DNA of 64,000 nucleotides from Variovorax sp. KK3 (lineage in GTDB: Bacteria > Pseudomonadota > Gammaproteobacteria > Burkholderiales > Burkholderiaceae_C), in assembly GCF_001984055.1 (NCBI RefSeq), contig NZ_LYVO01000029.1, forward strand, positions 17,102 to 81,101, written 5' to 3'. Positions 47,013 to 58,168 of this stretch are shown here, piece after piece. The notes beneath the pieces are model-generated. The model did not search any database and was not told where the DNA came from. It was given only the letters and a program-made list of their open reading frames with translations. The position numbers and the translations under genes were made by a program. Every line of letters starts with the position of its first letter. Position 1 is the stretch's first letter.

Positions 47013-47933
47013 TTATGAGCCGGGGTAGAAGGGCTTCCCGATCGAAGCCGGCATGTTGATGCGGATGAAGGCCGGGTTGCGCGAGATCAGCGCCAGCACC
47101 ACGATCGGCGCGATGTACTGCAGCATGCTCAGGAACTGGCTCGGCACGTCGACGCCGGTGCTTTGCAGGTGGAAGCCCAGCATCGACACGCCGCCGAACA
47201 GGTAGGCGCCCAGCAGCACGCGCACCGGCCGCCAGGTGGCGAAGGTGGTGAGCGCCAGCGCGATCCAGCCGCGGCCGGCCACCATGCCCTCGACCCACAG
47301 CGGCGTGTACACGGTCGACAGGTAGGCCCCGGACAGCCCGCACAGCGCGCCGCCCGCGATCACCGCCAGGAAACGGATGCGCCGCACCGGGTAGCCGAGC
47401 GCATGCGAGGACTCGGGCGATTCGCCCACCGAGCGCAGCACCAGGCCCGCGCGCGTCTTGTAAAGGAACCAGATCAGGCCGATGGTGAGCAGCACCGCGA
47501 AGTACACCATCGGGTGATGGCGGAACAGCGCCGGCCCGACCAGCGGAATGTCGCCCAGCACCGGCAGCGCATAGCTGGTGCTTTCTGGCAGCTTGGCCTG
47601 CACGAAGCGGATGCCTGCGAAGGCCGAGAATCCCACGCCGAAGAGGCTGAGCGCCAGGCCGGTCGCGTACTGGTTGGTGTTGAGCCAGATCACCAGCACG
47701 CCGAAGAAGGCCGCCAGCAGCGCACCGGCCGCCATGCCTGCCGCGAAGCCCAGCCACATGTTGTGCGTGGTCACCACGGTGGCGAAGCCGGCGATCGCGG
47801 CGCACAGCATCATGCCCTCGGCGCCGAGGTTGACGATGCCGGCCTTCTCGTTGATCAGCAGGCCCAGCGCCGCGATCGCGAGCACGGTGCCGGCGCTGAG
47901 GGTCGAACCCAGCAGGAGTGCGTAGCTTTCCAT
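47013..47933 (-). CDS. ABC transporter permease (nucleoside/BMP type)
   Basis: A 306-residue inner-membrane permease with about eight helices. Family features: INEKAGIVNLGAEGMMLCAA near residue 28-47, and the C-terminal NPAFIRINMPASIGKPFYPGS. It is the second permease of the BMP-linked importer. Its start codon overlaps the stop of the other permease gene (TGATG), so translation is coupled. Confidence 0.93.
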   Translation of the reverse strand: MESYALLLGSTLSAGTVLAIAALGLLINEKAGIVNLGAEGMMLCAAIAGFATVVTTHNMWLGFAAGMAAGALLAAFFGVLVIWLNTNQYATGLALSLFGVGFSAFAGIRFVQAKLPESTSYALPVLGDIPLVGPALFRHHPMVYFAVLLTIGLIWFLYKTRAGLVLRSVGESPESSHALGYPVRRIRFLAVIAGGALCGLSGAYLSTVYTPLWVEGMVAGRGWIALALTTFATWRPVRVLLGAYLFGGVSMLGFHLQSTGVDVPSQFLSMLQYIAPIVVLALISRNPAFIRINMPASIGKPFYPGS

Positions 47934-49087
47934 CAGAGTGCTCCCTCGGTGGCGCGTGCGGCAACAGGTGCCGTCAAAGGCGTGCTGGCTTGCAGCGACG
48001 AAGTACCTGCAGGCGCCGCAGCCGCCTTCGCCGCGGCCTTGCGCCGGATGCGATAGGCGATCAGCGTGTCGCAGGCCAGCAGCGTGAAGAGCAGCAGCCC
48101 CTGGAACACGCCGGTCAGCGACTTCGGCAGCCCCAGCCGCGACTGCGCCAGCTCACCGCCGATGTAGAACATGCTCATGAGGATGGCCGAGAAGATCATG
48201 CCCACCGGATGCAGCCGCCCGACGAAGGCCACGATGATGGCCGCGAAGCCGTAGCCGGCCGGCACGTAGGGCGTGAGCTGGCCGATCGGGCCGGCCACCT
48301 CGAGCGCCCCGGCCAGGCCAGCCGCGCCGCCCGAGGTCAGCAGCGCGATCCAGATCGCACGCCGCGCCGAGAAGCCCGCGTAGCGGGCCGCCGCCGGCGC
48401 CAGCCCGCCGACCTGCTGCGCGAAACCGGCCCGCGTGCGGAACAGGAACACCCACAGCGCAGCGGCGCCGACCAGCGCGATCACCAGGCCGATGGTCACG
48501 CGCGAGCCCTTCATGAGCCGCGGAATCTGCGTCACCGCCTCGAAGGTCTTGGTCTGCGGAAAGTTGTAGCCCAGCGGGTCTTTCCACGGCCCGTAGACCA
48601 TGTAGCCCAGCAGCAGCGTGGCCACGTACACCAGCATCAGGCTGACGAGGATCTCGCTCGCGTTGAACTTGTCGCGCAGCAGCGCCACGATGCCGGCCCA
48701 CACCATGCCGCCCAGGATGCCCGCGAGCAGGATGGCGGCGACGATCCACGGCCCGGTGGTCTTGTCGGCCATCAGCGCCACGCCGCCCGCGGCGATGGCC
48801 CCGAACACGAACTGCCCTTCGGCGCCGATGTTCCACACGTTCGAGCGAAAGCACACGGCCAGGCCCAGCGCGATGATCAGCAGCGGCGTGGCCTTGACCA
48901 TCAGCTCGCCGATCGCATAGCCGCTCTTGATCGGCTCCCAGAAGAAGACGAGCAGACCCTTCACCGGGTCCTTGCCGAGCGCGGAGAACAGCGCCATGCC
49001 GATCAGCACCGTGATCAGCAGCGCCAGGATCGGCGAGCCGTAGCTCCAGAAGCGCGACAGCTGTGGGCGGGGTTCGAGCTTAAGCAT
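47933..49087 (-). CDS. ABC transporter permease (nucleoside/BMP type)
   Basis: A 384-residue permease with about nine helices and an extra C-terminal alanine-rich tail (KAAAKAAAAPAGTS). The block VCFRSNVWNIGAEGQFVFGAI near residue 90-110 is the counterpart of the IVNLGAEG segment in its partner. Start at ATG 49087 (MLKLEPRPQLS), which overlaps the ATPase gene by eight bases; a longer in-frame extension upstream inside that gene is not supported. Confidence 0.92.
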   Translation of the reverse strand: MLKLEPRPQLSRFWSYGSPILALLITVLIGMALFSALGKDPVKGLLVFFWEPIKSGYAIGELMVKATPLLIIALGLAVCFRSNVWNIGAEGQFVFGAIAAGGVALMADKTTGPWIVAAILLAGILGGMVWAGIVALLRDKFNASEILVSLMLVYVATLLLGYMVYGPWKDPLGYNFPQTKTFEAVTQIPRLMKGSRVTIGLVIALVGAAALWVFLFRTRAGFAQQVGGLAPAAARYAGFSARRAIWIALLTSGGAAGLAGALEVAGPIGQLTPYVPAGYGFAAIIVAFVGRLHPVGMIFSAILMSMFYIGGELAQSRLGLPKSLTGVFQGLLLFTLLACDTLIAYRIRRKAAAKAAAAPAGTSSLQASTPLTAPVAARATEGAL

Positions 49088-50636
49088 GGGCGACCTCCTC
49101 GTTCTTCTTGGCTTGGCCGGCGTGGCCTGCTCCGGCATGGCCGTCCCACAGGCCGCTCATCCACTCGCCGATCTGCGGCACGGTGGCGGCGGCGCGGTCG
49201 ACCGAGGGCGACAGCCGGCCCTTGGCGATCACGTGCAGCCGGTCGCTGATCTCGAACAGCTCGTCGAGTTCTTCGCTGACCACGAGCACGGCGCAGCCGG
49301 CATCGCGCAGCGCCAGGATCTCGCCGCGGATCAGCGCCGCGGCGCCCACGTCCACGCCCCAGGTGGGTTGCGAGACGACGAAGATCTTCGGGTTCGCATC
49401 GATCTCGCGGCCGACGATGAACTTCTGCAGGTTGCCGCCCGACAGCGAGCGCGCCGCGGCACCGGGGCCGCCGGCCTTGACCTTGAAGCGCTCGATGATC
49501 TTCGCCGCGTGCTGCTGCAGCGCGCCGGTGCGGATCCAGCCGCCCTGCCCCACCGCATTGCTGCGCGTCAGCAGCATGTTGTGCGACAGGCTCAGCGTGG
49601 GCACGGCGCCGCGGCCCAGGCGTTCCTCGGGCACGAAGTGCAGGCCCAGCGTGCGCCGCTTGCGCGGACGGAAGCGCGCGGCCGCCTGGCCGAAGATCTC
49701 GATCATGCCGGCCTCGGCACGCGTGTCTTCGCCCGAGAGCGCGTAGAGCAGTTCCTTCTGGCCGTTGCCCGACACGCCGGCGATGCCCACCACCTCGCCC
49801 GCGCGCACGTCGAGCGACACGGCGTCGAGGTCGACGCCGAACTGGTCCTCGCGCGCCAGCGACAGCGCCTTGACGCGCAGCGCCACGTCGCCCGCATGCA
49901 CCGGCCGGTGCTGCAGCGGCGGCGGCTCCGCGCCGATCATCAGGCGTGACAGCGACTCGTTGCTTTCCTCGCGCGGGTTGCACACGCCCGTGACCTTGCC
50001 GCCGCGCAGGACCGTGCAGGCGTTGCACAGCTCGCGGATCTCGTGCAGCTTGTGGCTGATGTAGAGGATGCTGCAGCCTTCGGAGGCCAGCTTCTTGAGC
50101 ACCACGAAGAGCTTGGTGACGGCCTGCGGGGTCAGCACCGAGGTGGGCTCGTCGAGGATCAGCAGCTTGGGGTCGGTCAGCAGGGCACGGATGATCTCGA
50201 CCCGCTGCATCTCGCCCACCGACAGCGTGTGGACCGGGCGCGAGGGGTCGATGTCGAGTCCGTATTCGCCGGCCTTGGCCGAGATGCGTCGCGTCACTTC
50301 GGCCAGCGACAGGCTCTTGTCCAGCCCGAGCCAGACGTTCTCGGCCACGGTCAGCGTGTCGAACAGGCTGAAGTGCTGGAACACCATGCTGATGCCCAGC
50401 GCCCTCGCCTCCTGCGGGTTGCGCACGGTGACGGGCTGGCCGTCGAACATCACGCTGCCTTCGTCCGGCTTGACCGAGCCGTAGATGATCTTCATCAGCG
50501 TGGACTTGCCGGCGCCGTTTTCGCCGAGCACGGCGTGGGTCTCGCCGGGCGCCACCACCAAGGAGACGTCGCTGTTGGCGACGACCGAGGGGTAGCGCTT
50601 GGTGATATTCGATAGCTGGAGTCTGTGGATTGTCAT
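49080..50636 (-). CDS. ABC transporter ATP-binding protein (two domains)
   Basis: A 518-residue ATPase with two ABC domains, energising the BMP-linked importer. Domain 1 (about residues 5-235): Walker A GENGAGKST near 38, a variant signature LSVGEMQRVEI and Walker B LLILDEPTS. Domain 2 (about 255-500): degenerate Walker A GVSGNGQKEL, intact-looking signature LSGGNLQKF and a Walker B-like FVVSQPTWG in place of DEPT. One functional and one degenerate site is common in sugar/nucleoside ABC ATPases. Start at ATG 50636 (MTIHRLQLSN). It is the first gene of the ABC transporter operon. Confidence 0.94.
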   Translation of the reverse strand: MTIHRLQLSNITKRYPSVVANSDVSLVVAPGETHAVLGENGAGKSTLMKIIYGSVKPDEGSVMFDGQPVTVRNPQEARALGISMVFQHFSLFDTLTVAENVWLGLDKSLSLAEVTRRISAKAGEYGLDIDPSRPVHTLSVGEMQRVEIIRALLTDPKLLILDEPTSVLTPQAVTKLFVVLKKLASEGCSILYISHKLHEIRELCNACTVLRGGKVTGVCNPREESNESLSRLMIGAEPPPLQHRPVHAGDVALRVKALSLAREDQFGVDLDAVSLDVRAGEVVGIAGVSGNGQKELLYALSGEDTRAEAGMIEIFGQAAARFRPRKRRTLGLHFVPEERLGRGAVPTLSLSHNMLLTRSNAVGQGGWIRTGALQQHAAKIIERFKVKAGGPGAAARSLSGGNLQKFIVGREIDANPKIFVVSQPTWGVDVGAAALIRGEILALRDAGCAVLVVSEELDELFEISDRLHVIAKGRLSPSVDRAAATVPQIGEWMSGLWDGHAGAGHAGQAKKNEEVAHA

Positions 50637-50723
50637 GCCTATGCCTGGCCTCTGGGTTCGGAATCGCCCTGAACCGTCCCCGGCCATCACCGGGGCGGTC
50701 GCTTCGATTGTGTCGTCAGTCCG

Positions 50724-52085
50724 TCAATGTCCGCCGATGTAGATGAACTTGAAAAGGAACACACCGCCGATCAGCCAGACCATCCAGTGCACCTGCTTGG
50801 CGCGCCCGGTGAACAGCTTGAGCACCGCATAGGTGATGAAGCCGAAGGCCAGGCCGTTGGCGATCGAGTAGGTGAAGGGCATGGCCAGCGCGGTCACCGC
50901 GGCCGGAATCACTTCGGTGGTGTCGTCCCAATCGAGTTCGGTGATGTCCCTGAGCATGAGGCATGCCACGAAGAACAAGGCGGGCGCGGTCGCATAGGCC
51001 GGCACGGCGCCGGCCAGCGGCGAGATCGCCAGTGCGGCCAGGAACAGCACCGCCACCGTCAACGCGGTGAGGCCGGTGCGGCCGCCGGCTTGCACGCCGG
51101 CCGCGCTCTCGACGTAGGCCGTGGTGCTGGAGGTGCCCAGCAGCGAGCCCGCGAAGATCGCGCCGCTGTCGGCCAACAACGATTTGTTGAGCCGCTCCAT
51201 GCGGCCCGGCACCAGCAGCCCGGCGCGGCGCGCCACGCCCATCAGCGTGCCGGTGGCGTCGAACAGCTCGACCAGGAAGAACACCAGGATCACGTTGAGG
51301 ATGCCGCCCGTCAGCGCGGCCTTGATGTCCAGCTGCAGGAAGGTGGGCGCGATCGAGGGGGGCGCGGCGAAGATGCCGTGGAAGGTGTTGCCGGCGAAGA
51401 AGAAGGACAGCACCGTCACCGTCACGATGCCGATCAGGATGGCGCCCGGCACTTTCAGGCGGTCGAGCACCACGATCAGGAAGAAGCCGATCACGGCCAG
51501 CACCGCCTGCGGCGTGTGCAGGTCGCCCAGCGTCACGTAGGTGGCCTTCGACGGTGCGACGATGCCCGCGCTCTTGAGCGCGATGATCGCCAGGAAGAGG
51601 CCGATGCCCACCGTGATGGCCAGCCGTATCGACTGCGGAATGCCCTTGATGATCAGCTCCCGCAAGCGGAACACCGTGACCAGCAGGAACAGGCAACCCG
51701 ACACGAACACGGCGCCCAGCGCCGCCTGCCAGGTGAAGCCCATCTGGAGCACCACCACGTAGGCGAAGTAGGCGTTGAGCCCCATGCCCGGCGCCAGCGC
51801 GATCGGGTAGTTGGCATAGAAGGCCATGATCCCGGTGCCCAGCGCCGCGATCAGGCAGGTGGCGACGAAGACGGCGTCCTTGGGCATGCCCGCGTCGCCC
51901 AGGATCGACGGGTTGACGAAGATGATGTAGGCCATCGTCAAGAAGGTGGTGAGCCCTGCCACGATTTCGGTGCGTACCGTGGTGTTGTGCTCCCTGAGCT
52001 TGAACAGGCGTTCTGCCAAGCCGGTCGCGGGCCGCTGCTGTGTATCGTGCTCGGGCATCCCGAGCATCTGCTCTGTACGGTTCAT
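50724..52085 (-). CDS. NCS2-family purine permease (AzgA-like)
   Basis: A 453-residue purine:H+ symporter with about 12-14 helices. Motifs of the AzgA branch: TEIVAGLTTFLTMAYIIFVNP near residue 38-58, APGMGLNAYFAY near 97, GTSSTTAYVESAAGVQAGGRTG near 318 and the ALFFVACLMLRDI block. These point to adenine, guanine or hypoxanthine as substrates. It lies 87 bases upstream of the ABC ATPase gene on the same strand and may be co-transcribed with it. Confidence 0.93.
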   Translation of the reverse strand: MNRTEQMLGMPEHDTQQRPATGLAERLFKLREHNTTVRTEIVAGLTTFLTMAYIIFVNPSILGDAGMPKDAVFVATCLIAALGTGIMAFYANYPIALAPGMGLNAYFAYVVVLQMGFTWQAALGAVFVSGCLFLLVTVFRLRELIIKGIPQSIRLAITVGIGLFLAIIALKSAGIVAPSKATYVTLGDLHTPQAVLAVIGFFLIVVLDRLKVPGAILIGIVTVTVLSFFFAGNTFHGIFAAPPSIAPTFLQLDIKAALTGGILNVILVFFLVELFDATGTLMGVARRAGLLVPGRMERLNKSLLADSGAIFAGSLLGTSSTTAYVESAAGVQAGGRTGLTALTVAVLFLAALAISPLAGAVPAYATAPALFFVACLMLRDITELDWDDTTEVIPAAVTALAMPFTYSIANGLAFGFITYAVLKLFTGRAKQVHWMVWLIGGVFLFKFIYIGGH

Positions 52086-52163
52086 CGCGTTGTCTCCGAG
52101 TAGTTCTCAAACTGGCGTTGTGTCGGAAATTCGCGACGCCGGGCGCGAGGTGGGAAGGGACGG

Positions 52164-53117
52164 CTATCCGGAGCCGGTCGAGGAAGCGGCGGGCCTCAGC
52201 GAGGCCGCCACCGATTTGGTCCGCTCGCGCAGCCAGCGCGCGGAGCTGGAGGAATGCGTGCGCTCGTGCCACAGCTGGTAGTACATGAGCCGCGGCATCT
52301 CTACCGGGCACGGCAGGATCGCGACCGGCAGCCGTTCGGCGAAGCGCTCGCAGTACTGGCGGCCGGTGGTGAGCACCAGCAGGCTCGAGGCGACCATGTC
52401 CGGGATCAGCCCGAAGTGCGCGCAGCGCGCCGTGATGTGGCGCTGCCGGCCCATCTCGTCGAGCATCTGGTCGATGATGCCGCGCGCACCGGGGTGCAGC
52501 GGCGTGGGCGCCACGTGCTCGGCAGCGAGCCAGCTCTCCAGGTCCCAGCCGCGGCGCACCGCGGGGTGGTCCTTGTTGACCATGCAGACGATCTCGTCGC
52601 CGAAGAGCCGTGCCATGTGCAGGTCTTCCGGCGGCTTGAGCCAGTTGCCGATGACCAGGTCGACCTGGCCCAGCGACAGGTGCGCGTGGTAGTCCGAATC
52701 GGACGACAGCGCATGGATCTCGATGCTGCACAGCGGCGCCTGCGCCTTGACCTGCGCCACCAGCATCGGCAGGAACAGCGGGTCGAGGTAGTCCGACGCG
52801 GCCACGCGGAAGGTGGTCTGCGCGGTCTGCGGATCGAAGCCGCGCGCGTCCGAGAACAGCATCTCCGCCGCCCGCAGGATGCTGGCCGCCGGATCGATCA
52901 TGCGCAGCCCCGCATCGGTCGGCACCATGCCGGAGCCCGAGCGCACCAGCAACGGGTCGCCCGACAGCTCGCGCAGGCGCTTCAGCGCGGCCGAGACGGC
53001 CGGCTGGTACATGCCCAGGCGTATGGCTGCGCGCGAGACGCTTCGGTCGGTCAGCACGGTGTGAAGTACCCGAATGAGGTGGAGGTCGATCTTGTCGAGG
53101 AGCGCTTGGTCTCTCAT
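52164..53117 (-). CDS. LysR-family regulator (NodD-like)
   Basis: A 317-residue LysR protein of the branch beginning with IDLHLIRVLHTVLTDRSVSRAA; helix-turn-helix at about residues 10-70, effector domain to about 300. It lies between the xanthine dehydrogenase genes and the NCS2 permease, all on the minus strand, and is the obvious candidate regulator of purine catabolism here. No divergent promoter accompanies it, so it may be read through from xdhB or start in the 61-base gap. Confidence 0.9.
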   Translation of the reverse strand: MRDQALLDKIDLHLIRVLHTVLTDRSVSRAAIRLGMYQPAVSAALKRLRELSGDPLLVRSGSGMVPTDAGLRMIDPAASILRAAEMLFSDARGFDPQTAQTTFRVAASDYLDPLFLPMLVAQVKAQAPLCSIEIHALSSDSDYHAHLSLGQVDLVIGNWLKPPEDLHMARLFGDEIVCMVNKDHPAVRRGWDLESWLAAEHVAPTPLHPGARGIIDQMLDEMGRQRHITARCAHFGLIPDMVASSLLVLTTGRQYCERFAERLPVAILPCPVEMPRLMYYQLWHERTHSSSSARWLRERTKSVAASLRPAASSTGSG

Positions 53118-53178
53118 GAACTGCCCGCTGGTTGCGAATTTGCGGGCAGTTATACAGCGCTGCTCACATACAAGGCTC

Positions 53179-55605
53179 TCAGTTCGCGGCGTTCTGCACC
53201 GCCGTCACGGCGCGCAGGATCGACTCGCTGGTGGCCGGCGCCTGCAGCGGCGGATCGGCCTTGTGGTCCCCCACCGCCGACACCGCGTCGCGGATGGCGA
53301 AGAACACCGAGAAGGGCAGCAAGAGCGGCGGCTCGCCCACCGCCTTGCTGCGGTGGATCGAGTCCTCGAAGTTCTGGCCTTCGAACAGCCGCACGTTGAA
53401 GACCGGCGGGCAGTCGTTGGCCGTCGGGATCTTGTAGGTGCTGGGCGCGTGCGTGGTCAGCAACCCGGTCTTGGGGTGCCACACCAGTTCTTCGGTGGTG
53501 AGCCAGCCCATGCCCTGGATGAAGGCGCCTTCGACCTGGCCGATGTCGACCGCCGGGTTCAGCGACTTGCCGGCGTCGTGCAGGATGTCGGCGCGCAGCA
53601 GCTTCCATTCGCCGGTCAGCGTGTCGACGATCACCTCGCTCACGGCGGCGCCGTAGGCGTAGTAGAAGAAGGGACGCCCTTGCATCTTGTCCTTGTCCCA
53701 GCTCAGGCCCGGCGTGGCGTAGAAGCCGTCGGACCAGAGCTGCACGCGGTCGAGGTACGCCTCGCCGACCAGCGTGCTGAAGGGGAAGGTGCGGCCGTTC
53801 ACGAACACCTTGTCGTTGGCGAAGCGCACTTCTTCCGGCTTGCCGCCGTGGCGCGTGGCGGCGCAGATGGCCAGCCGTTCGCGGATCTGCCGCGCCGCAT
53901 CCTGTGCGGCCTTGCCGTTGAGGTCGGCGCCGGTCGATGCCGCGGTGGCCGAGGTGTTGGCGACCTTCTGCGTGTCGGTGGCGGTGACGCGCACGCTCTC
54001 GAAGCTCACGCCCAGTTCGTGCGCCACCACCTGCGCCACCTTGGTGTTGAGGCCCTGCCCCATCTCCGTGCCGCCGTGGTTCACCAGGATCGAGCCGTCG
54101 GTGTAGACGTGAACCAGCGCACCGGCCTGGTTGAAGTGCTTGACGTTGAAGGAGATGCCGAACTTGAGCGGCGCCAGCGCGATGCCGCGCTTGAGCACCG
54201 GGCTGGTCGTGTTGAAGGCGGCGATTTCCTCGCGCCGGGCGCGGTAGGCGCTGGTGTCTTCCAACTCGGCGACCAGCTCGTGGACGATGTTGTCGGTGAC
54301 GGTCTGGCGGTAGGGCGTGACGTTGTTCTCCGTCTTGCCGTAGAAGTTGACGCGCCGCACGTCGAGCGGGTCGCGGCCCAGCTCGCGGGCCACCGAGTCC
54401 ATGATGTTCTCGATCGCGATGGCGCCCTGCGGGCCGCCGAAACCGCGGAAGGCCGTGTTGCTCTGCGTGTTGGTGCGGCCGGAGTAGCCGTGCATGGACA
54501 CGTCGGGCAGCCAGTAGGCGTTGTCGAAGTGGCACAGCGCGCGGGTCATCACCGGGCCGGACAGGTCGGCCGAGTGGCCGGCGCGCGAAACCATGGTGAT
54601 CTCGGCGCCGAGGATGCGGCCCTCGTCGTCGAAGCCCACCTCGTACTCGTACCAGAAGCAGTGGCGGCGGCCCGTGATCATGAAGTCGTCGTCGCGGTCC
54701 AGCCGCAGCTTGATGGGGCGCTGCAGCTTGTTGGCCGCCACCGCCGCCACGCAGGCGAACAGGCCCGACTGCGATTCCTTGCCGCCGAAGCCACCGCCCA
54801 TGCGGCGGCATTCGACCTGCACCTGGTTCGCATGCAGGTGCAGCGCATGCGCCACCAGGTGCTGCATCTCGCTCGGGTGCTGGGTGGAGCAATGCACGTG
54901 CATCGATCCGCCCTCCTTCGGAATGGCGTAGCTGATCTGGCCTTCGAGGTAGAACTGCTCCTGCCCGCCGACGTTGAGCGTGGACTTGAGCCTGTGCGGC
55001 GCCTTGGCGATGGCGGCCTGCGCGCCGCCTTCGTTGGTGCTGCGCACCAGGTGCATGGGCGGCAGCACGTACTGGCCCTTGGCATGCGCCTCCTCGGGCG
55101 TGATGACCGGCGGCGCGGCTTCGATGTCCAGCGCGTCCTTGGCGCGGGCCGCGGCGCGGCGCGCGGCGTCGCGCGTCTCGGCGATCACCGCGAACACCGG
55201 CTGGCCCAGGTAGCGGATGTCGCCGCTGCACAGGATCGGGTCGTCGTGGATGATCGAGCCGCAGTCGTTCGTGCCCGGGATGTCGGCCGCGGTGAGCACG
55301 GCCACCACGCCCGGCATGGCGCTGATGGCTTCGAGCTTCATGTCCTTCAGCCGGCCGTTGGCCACCGGCGACAGGCCCAGCGCGCAGTGCAGCGTGCCGG
55401 CCAGCTCGGGGATGTCGTCGATGTAGGTGGCCTCGCCGGCCACGTGCAGATGGGCCGATTCGTGCGGCCGGCTGATGCCCACGCGGGCGCCGTCGCCGTG
55501 GGCCTTGGCCTCGGCGTTCACGTCGATGCGCGCGGCGGCGTTCTTCAGGTAGTCGGCGAAGGCTTCGGCCGATTGGAGCAGTGCGGGATCGAGGGGCTTG
55601 TTCAT
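53179..55605 (-). CDS. xdhB: Xanthine dehydrogenase, molybdopterin-binding subunit XdhB
   Basis: An 808-residue large subunit carrying the molybdenum cofactor; with XdhA it oxidises hypoxanthine to xanthine and uric acid. Features: N-terminal a/b hammerhead domain (HVAGEATYIDDIPELAG near residue 55), the MoCo site RMGGGFGGKESQ near 265, the substrate-binding AFRGFGGPQG near 375, and the catalytic glutamate in VGEPPLLLPFS near 760. Start at ATG 55605 (MNKPLDPALL), two bases past the xdhA stop. The XdhC chaperone gene that often follows is not present; a LysR gene follows instead. Confidence 0.95.
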   Translation of the reverse strand: MNKPLDPALLQSAEAFADYLKNAAARIDVNAEAKAHGDGARVGISRPHESAHLHVAGEATYIDDIPELAGTLHCALGLSPVANGRLKDMKLEAISAMPGVVAVLTAADIPGTNDCGSIIHDDPILCSGDIRYLGQPVFAVIAETRDAARRAAARAKDALDIEAAPPVITPEEAHAKGQYVLPPMHLVRSTNEGGAQAAIAKAPHRLKSTLNVGGQEQFYLEGQISYAIPKEGGSMHVHCSTQHPSEMQHLVAHALHLHANQVQVECRRMGGGFGGKESQSGLFACVAAVAANKLQRPIKLRLDRDDDFMITGRRHCFWYEYEVGFDDEGRILGAEITMVSRAGHSADLSGPVMTRALCHFDNAYWLPDVSMHGYSGRTNTQSNTAFRGFGGPQGAIAIENIMDSVARELGRDPLDVRRVNFYGKTENNVTPYRQTVTDNIVHELVAELEDTSAYRARREEIAAFNTTSPVLKRGIALAPLKFGISFNVKHFNQAGALVHVYTDGSILVNHGGTEMGQGLNTKVAQVVAHELGVSFESVRVTATDTQKVANTSATAASTGADLNGKAAQDAARQIRERLAICAATRHGGKPEEVRFANDKVFVNGRTFPFSTLVGEAYLDRVQLWSDGFYATPGLSWDKDKMQGRPFFYYAYGAAVSEVIVDTLTGEWKLLRADILHDAGKSLNPAVDIGQVEGAFIQGMGWLTTEELVWHPKTGLLTTHAPSTYKIPTANDCPPVFNVRLFEGQNFEDSIHRSKAVGEPPLLLPFSVFFAIRDAVSAVGDHKADPPLQAPATSESILRAVTAVQNAAN

Positions 55606-55607
55606 GG

Positions 55608-57221
<1,614 letters not shown>

Positions 57222-57290
57222 GCTCGTGGGGCGGTATTCGTGGCGATCAAAAATCGTGCCTGCGAAGTTATTCCTTTACGGGCCGGAATG

Positions 57291-57311
57291 CATACGGACG
57301 TGCCCATACGG
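57291..57311. promoter_or_regulatory. Direct repeat CATACGG in the xdhA promoter gap
   Basis: CATACGG occurs at 57291-57297 and again at 57305-57311, 14 bases apart, about 70-90 bases upstream of xdhA and of the divergent hydrolase. Spacing close to one and a third helical turns suits a multimeric regulator, possibly the LysR protein encoded after xdhB. Assignment is inference. Confidence 0.4.
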
Positions 57312-57398
57312 CCTATGTGGGGTTGCTATATAACGCCCGGGTTAACCCTTGCTTCGAGGGGTCTTGCAGCCCGTTCGGCACCTTTTTTCGGAGACGGC

Positions 57399-58079
57399 AT
57401 GAGTTCGAGCACGACGGAAATCCAGGAAATCCGCTTCGCCGTCGGCGAGCAGGCGGCGGTGTCCGGCCTGGTGCAGGCGCCACCGGAGCCTCGCGCCTGC
57501 TATGTCTTCGGCCACGGCGCGGGCGCGGGCATGCGGCATGCCTTCATGGCCGCGGTGGCCGACGGGCTGGCGGCGCGCGGCATCGCCACGCTGCGCTACC
57601 AGTTTCCGTCGATGGAGCTGGGCAAGAAGCGGCCCGATCCACCGCCCGTGGCCCACGCCACCGTGCGGGCTGCCGCGGCCCAGGCGGCGCAGCGCTTCGG
57701 TGCGCTGCCGCTCTATGCGGGCGGCAAGTCCTTCGGCGGGCGCATGACATCGCAGGCCCAGGCGCTGCAGCCGCTGCCGGGCGTGAAGGGGCTGGTGTTC
57801 GTGGGCTTCCCGCTGCATCCGGCCGGGCCGCCGGCCACCAAGCGCGCCGACCACCTGGCCGAGGTGCGCGTGCCGATGCTCTTCGTGCAGGGCACGCGCG
57901 ACGAACTGGCCGAAATCGGCCACCTGCGCACCGTGGTGTCGAAGCTGGGCACCACGGCCACGCTGGTCGAGATCGCGGAGGCGGACCACGCCTTCCACGT
58001 GCTGCGCCGCTCGGGCCGCACCGATGCGGAGGTGCTGCAAGAGCTGCTGGACGGCATCGCGGCCTGGATCCCTGCCTGA
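57399..58079 (+). CDS. Alpha/beta-hydrolase (KANL3/Tex30-like)
   Basis: A 226-residue hydrolase. Oxyanion region VFGHGAGAGMRHAFM near residue 32-45, nucleophile elbow GGKSFGGRM near 108, an aspartate in VQGTRDELAE near 167 and a histidine in ADHAFHV near 192. Pattern and size match the small KANL3/Tex30-like family, whose substrates are poorly known. Start at ATG 57399 preceded by CGGAGACGG. A TATATAAC-like element lies about 75 bases upstream. Confidence 0.85.
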   Translation: MSSSTTEIQEIRFAVGEQAAVSGLVQAPPEPRACYVFGHGAGAGMRHAFMAAVADGLAARGIATLRYQFPSMELGKKRPDPPPVAHATVRAAAAQAAQRFGALPLYAGGKSFGGRMTSQAQALQPLPGVKGLVFVGFPLHPAGPPATKRADHLAEVRVPMLFVQGTRDELAEIGHLRTVVSKLGTTATLVEIAEADHAFHVLRRSGRTDAEVLQELLDGIAAWIPA

Positions 58080-58168
58080 GCCGATCGAAGGTCGCCCCAT
58101 AGACGCCACGTAGGCGCCCTGTAGGCATTCGGCGGCGGCACGCGTCGGCCTTCGCGGATTGCGAAGGC

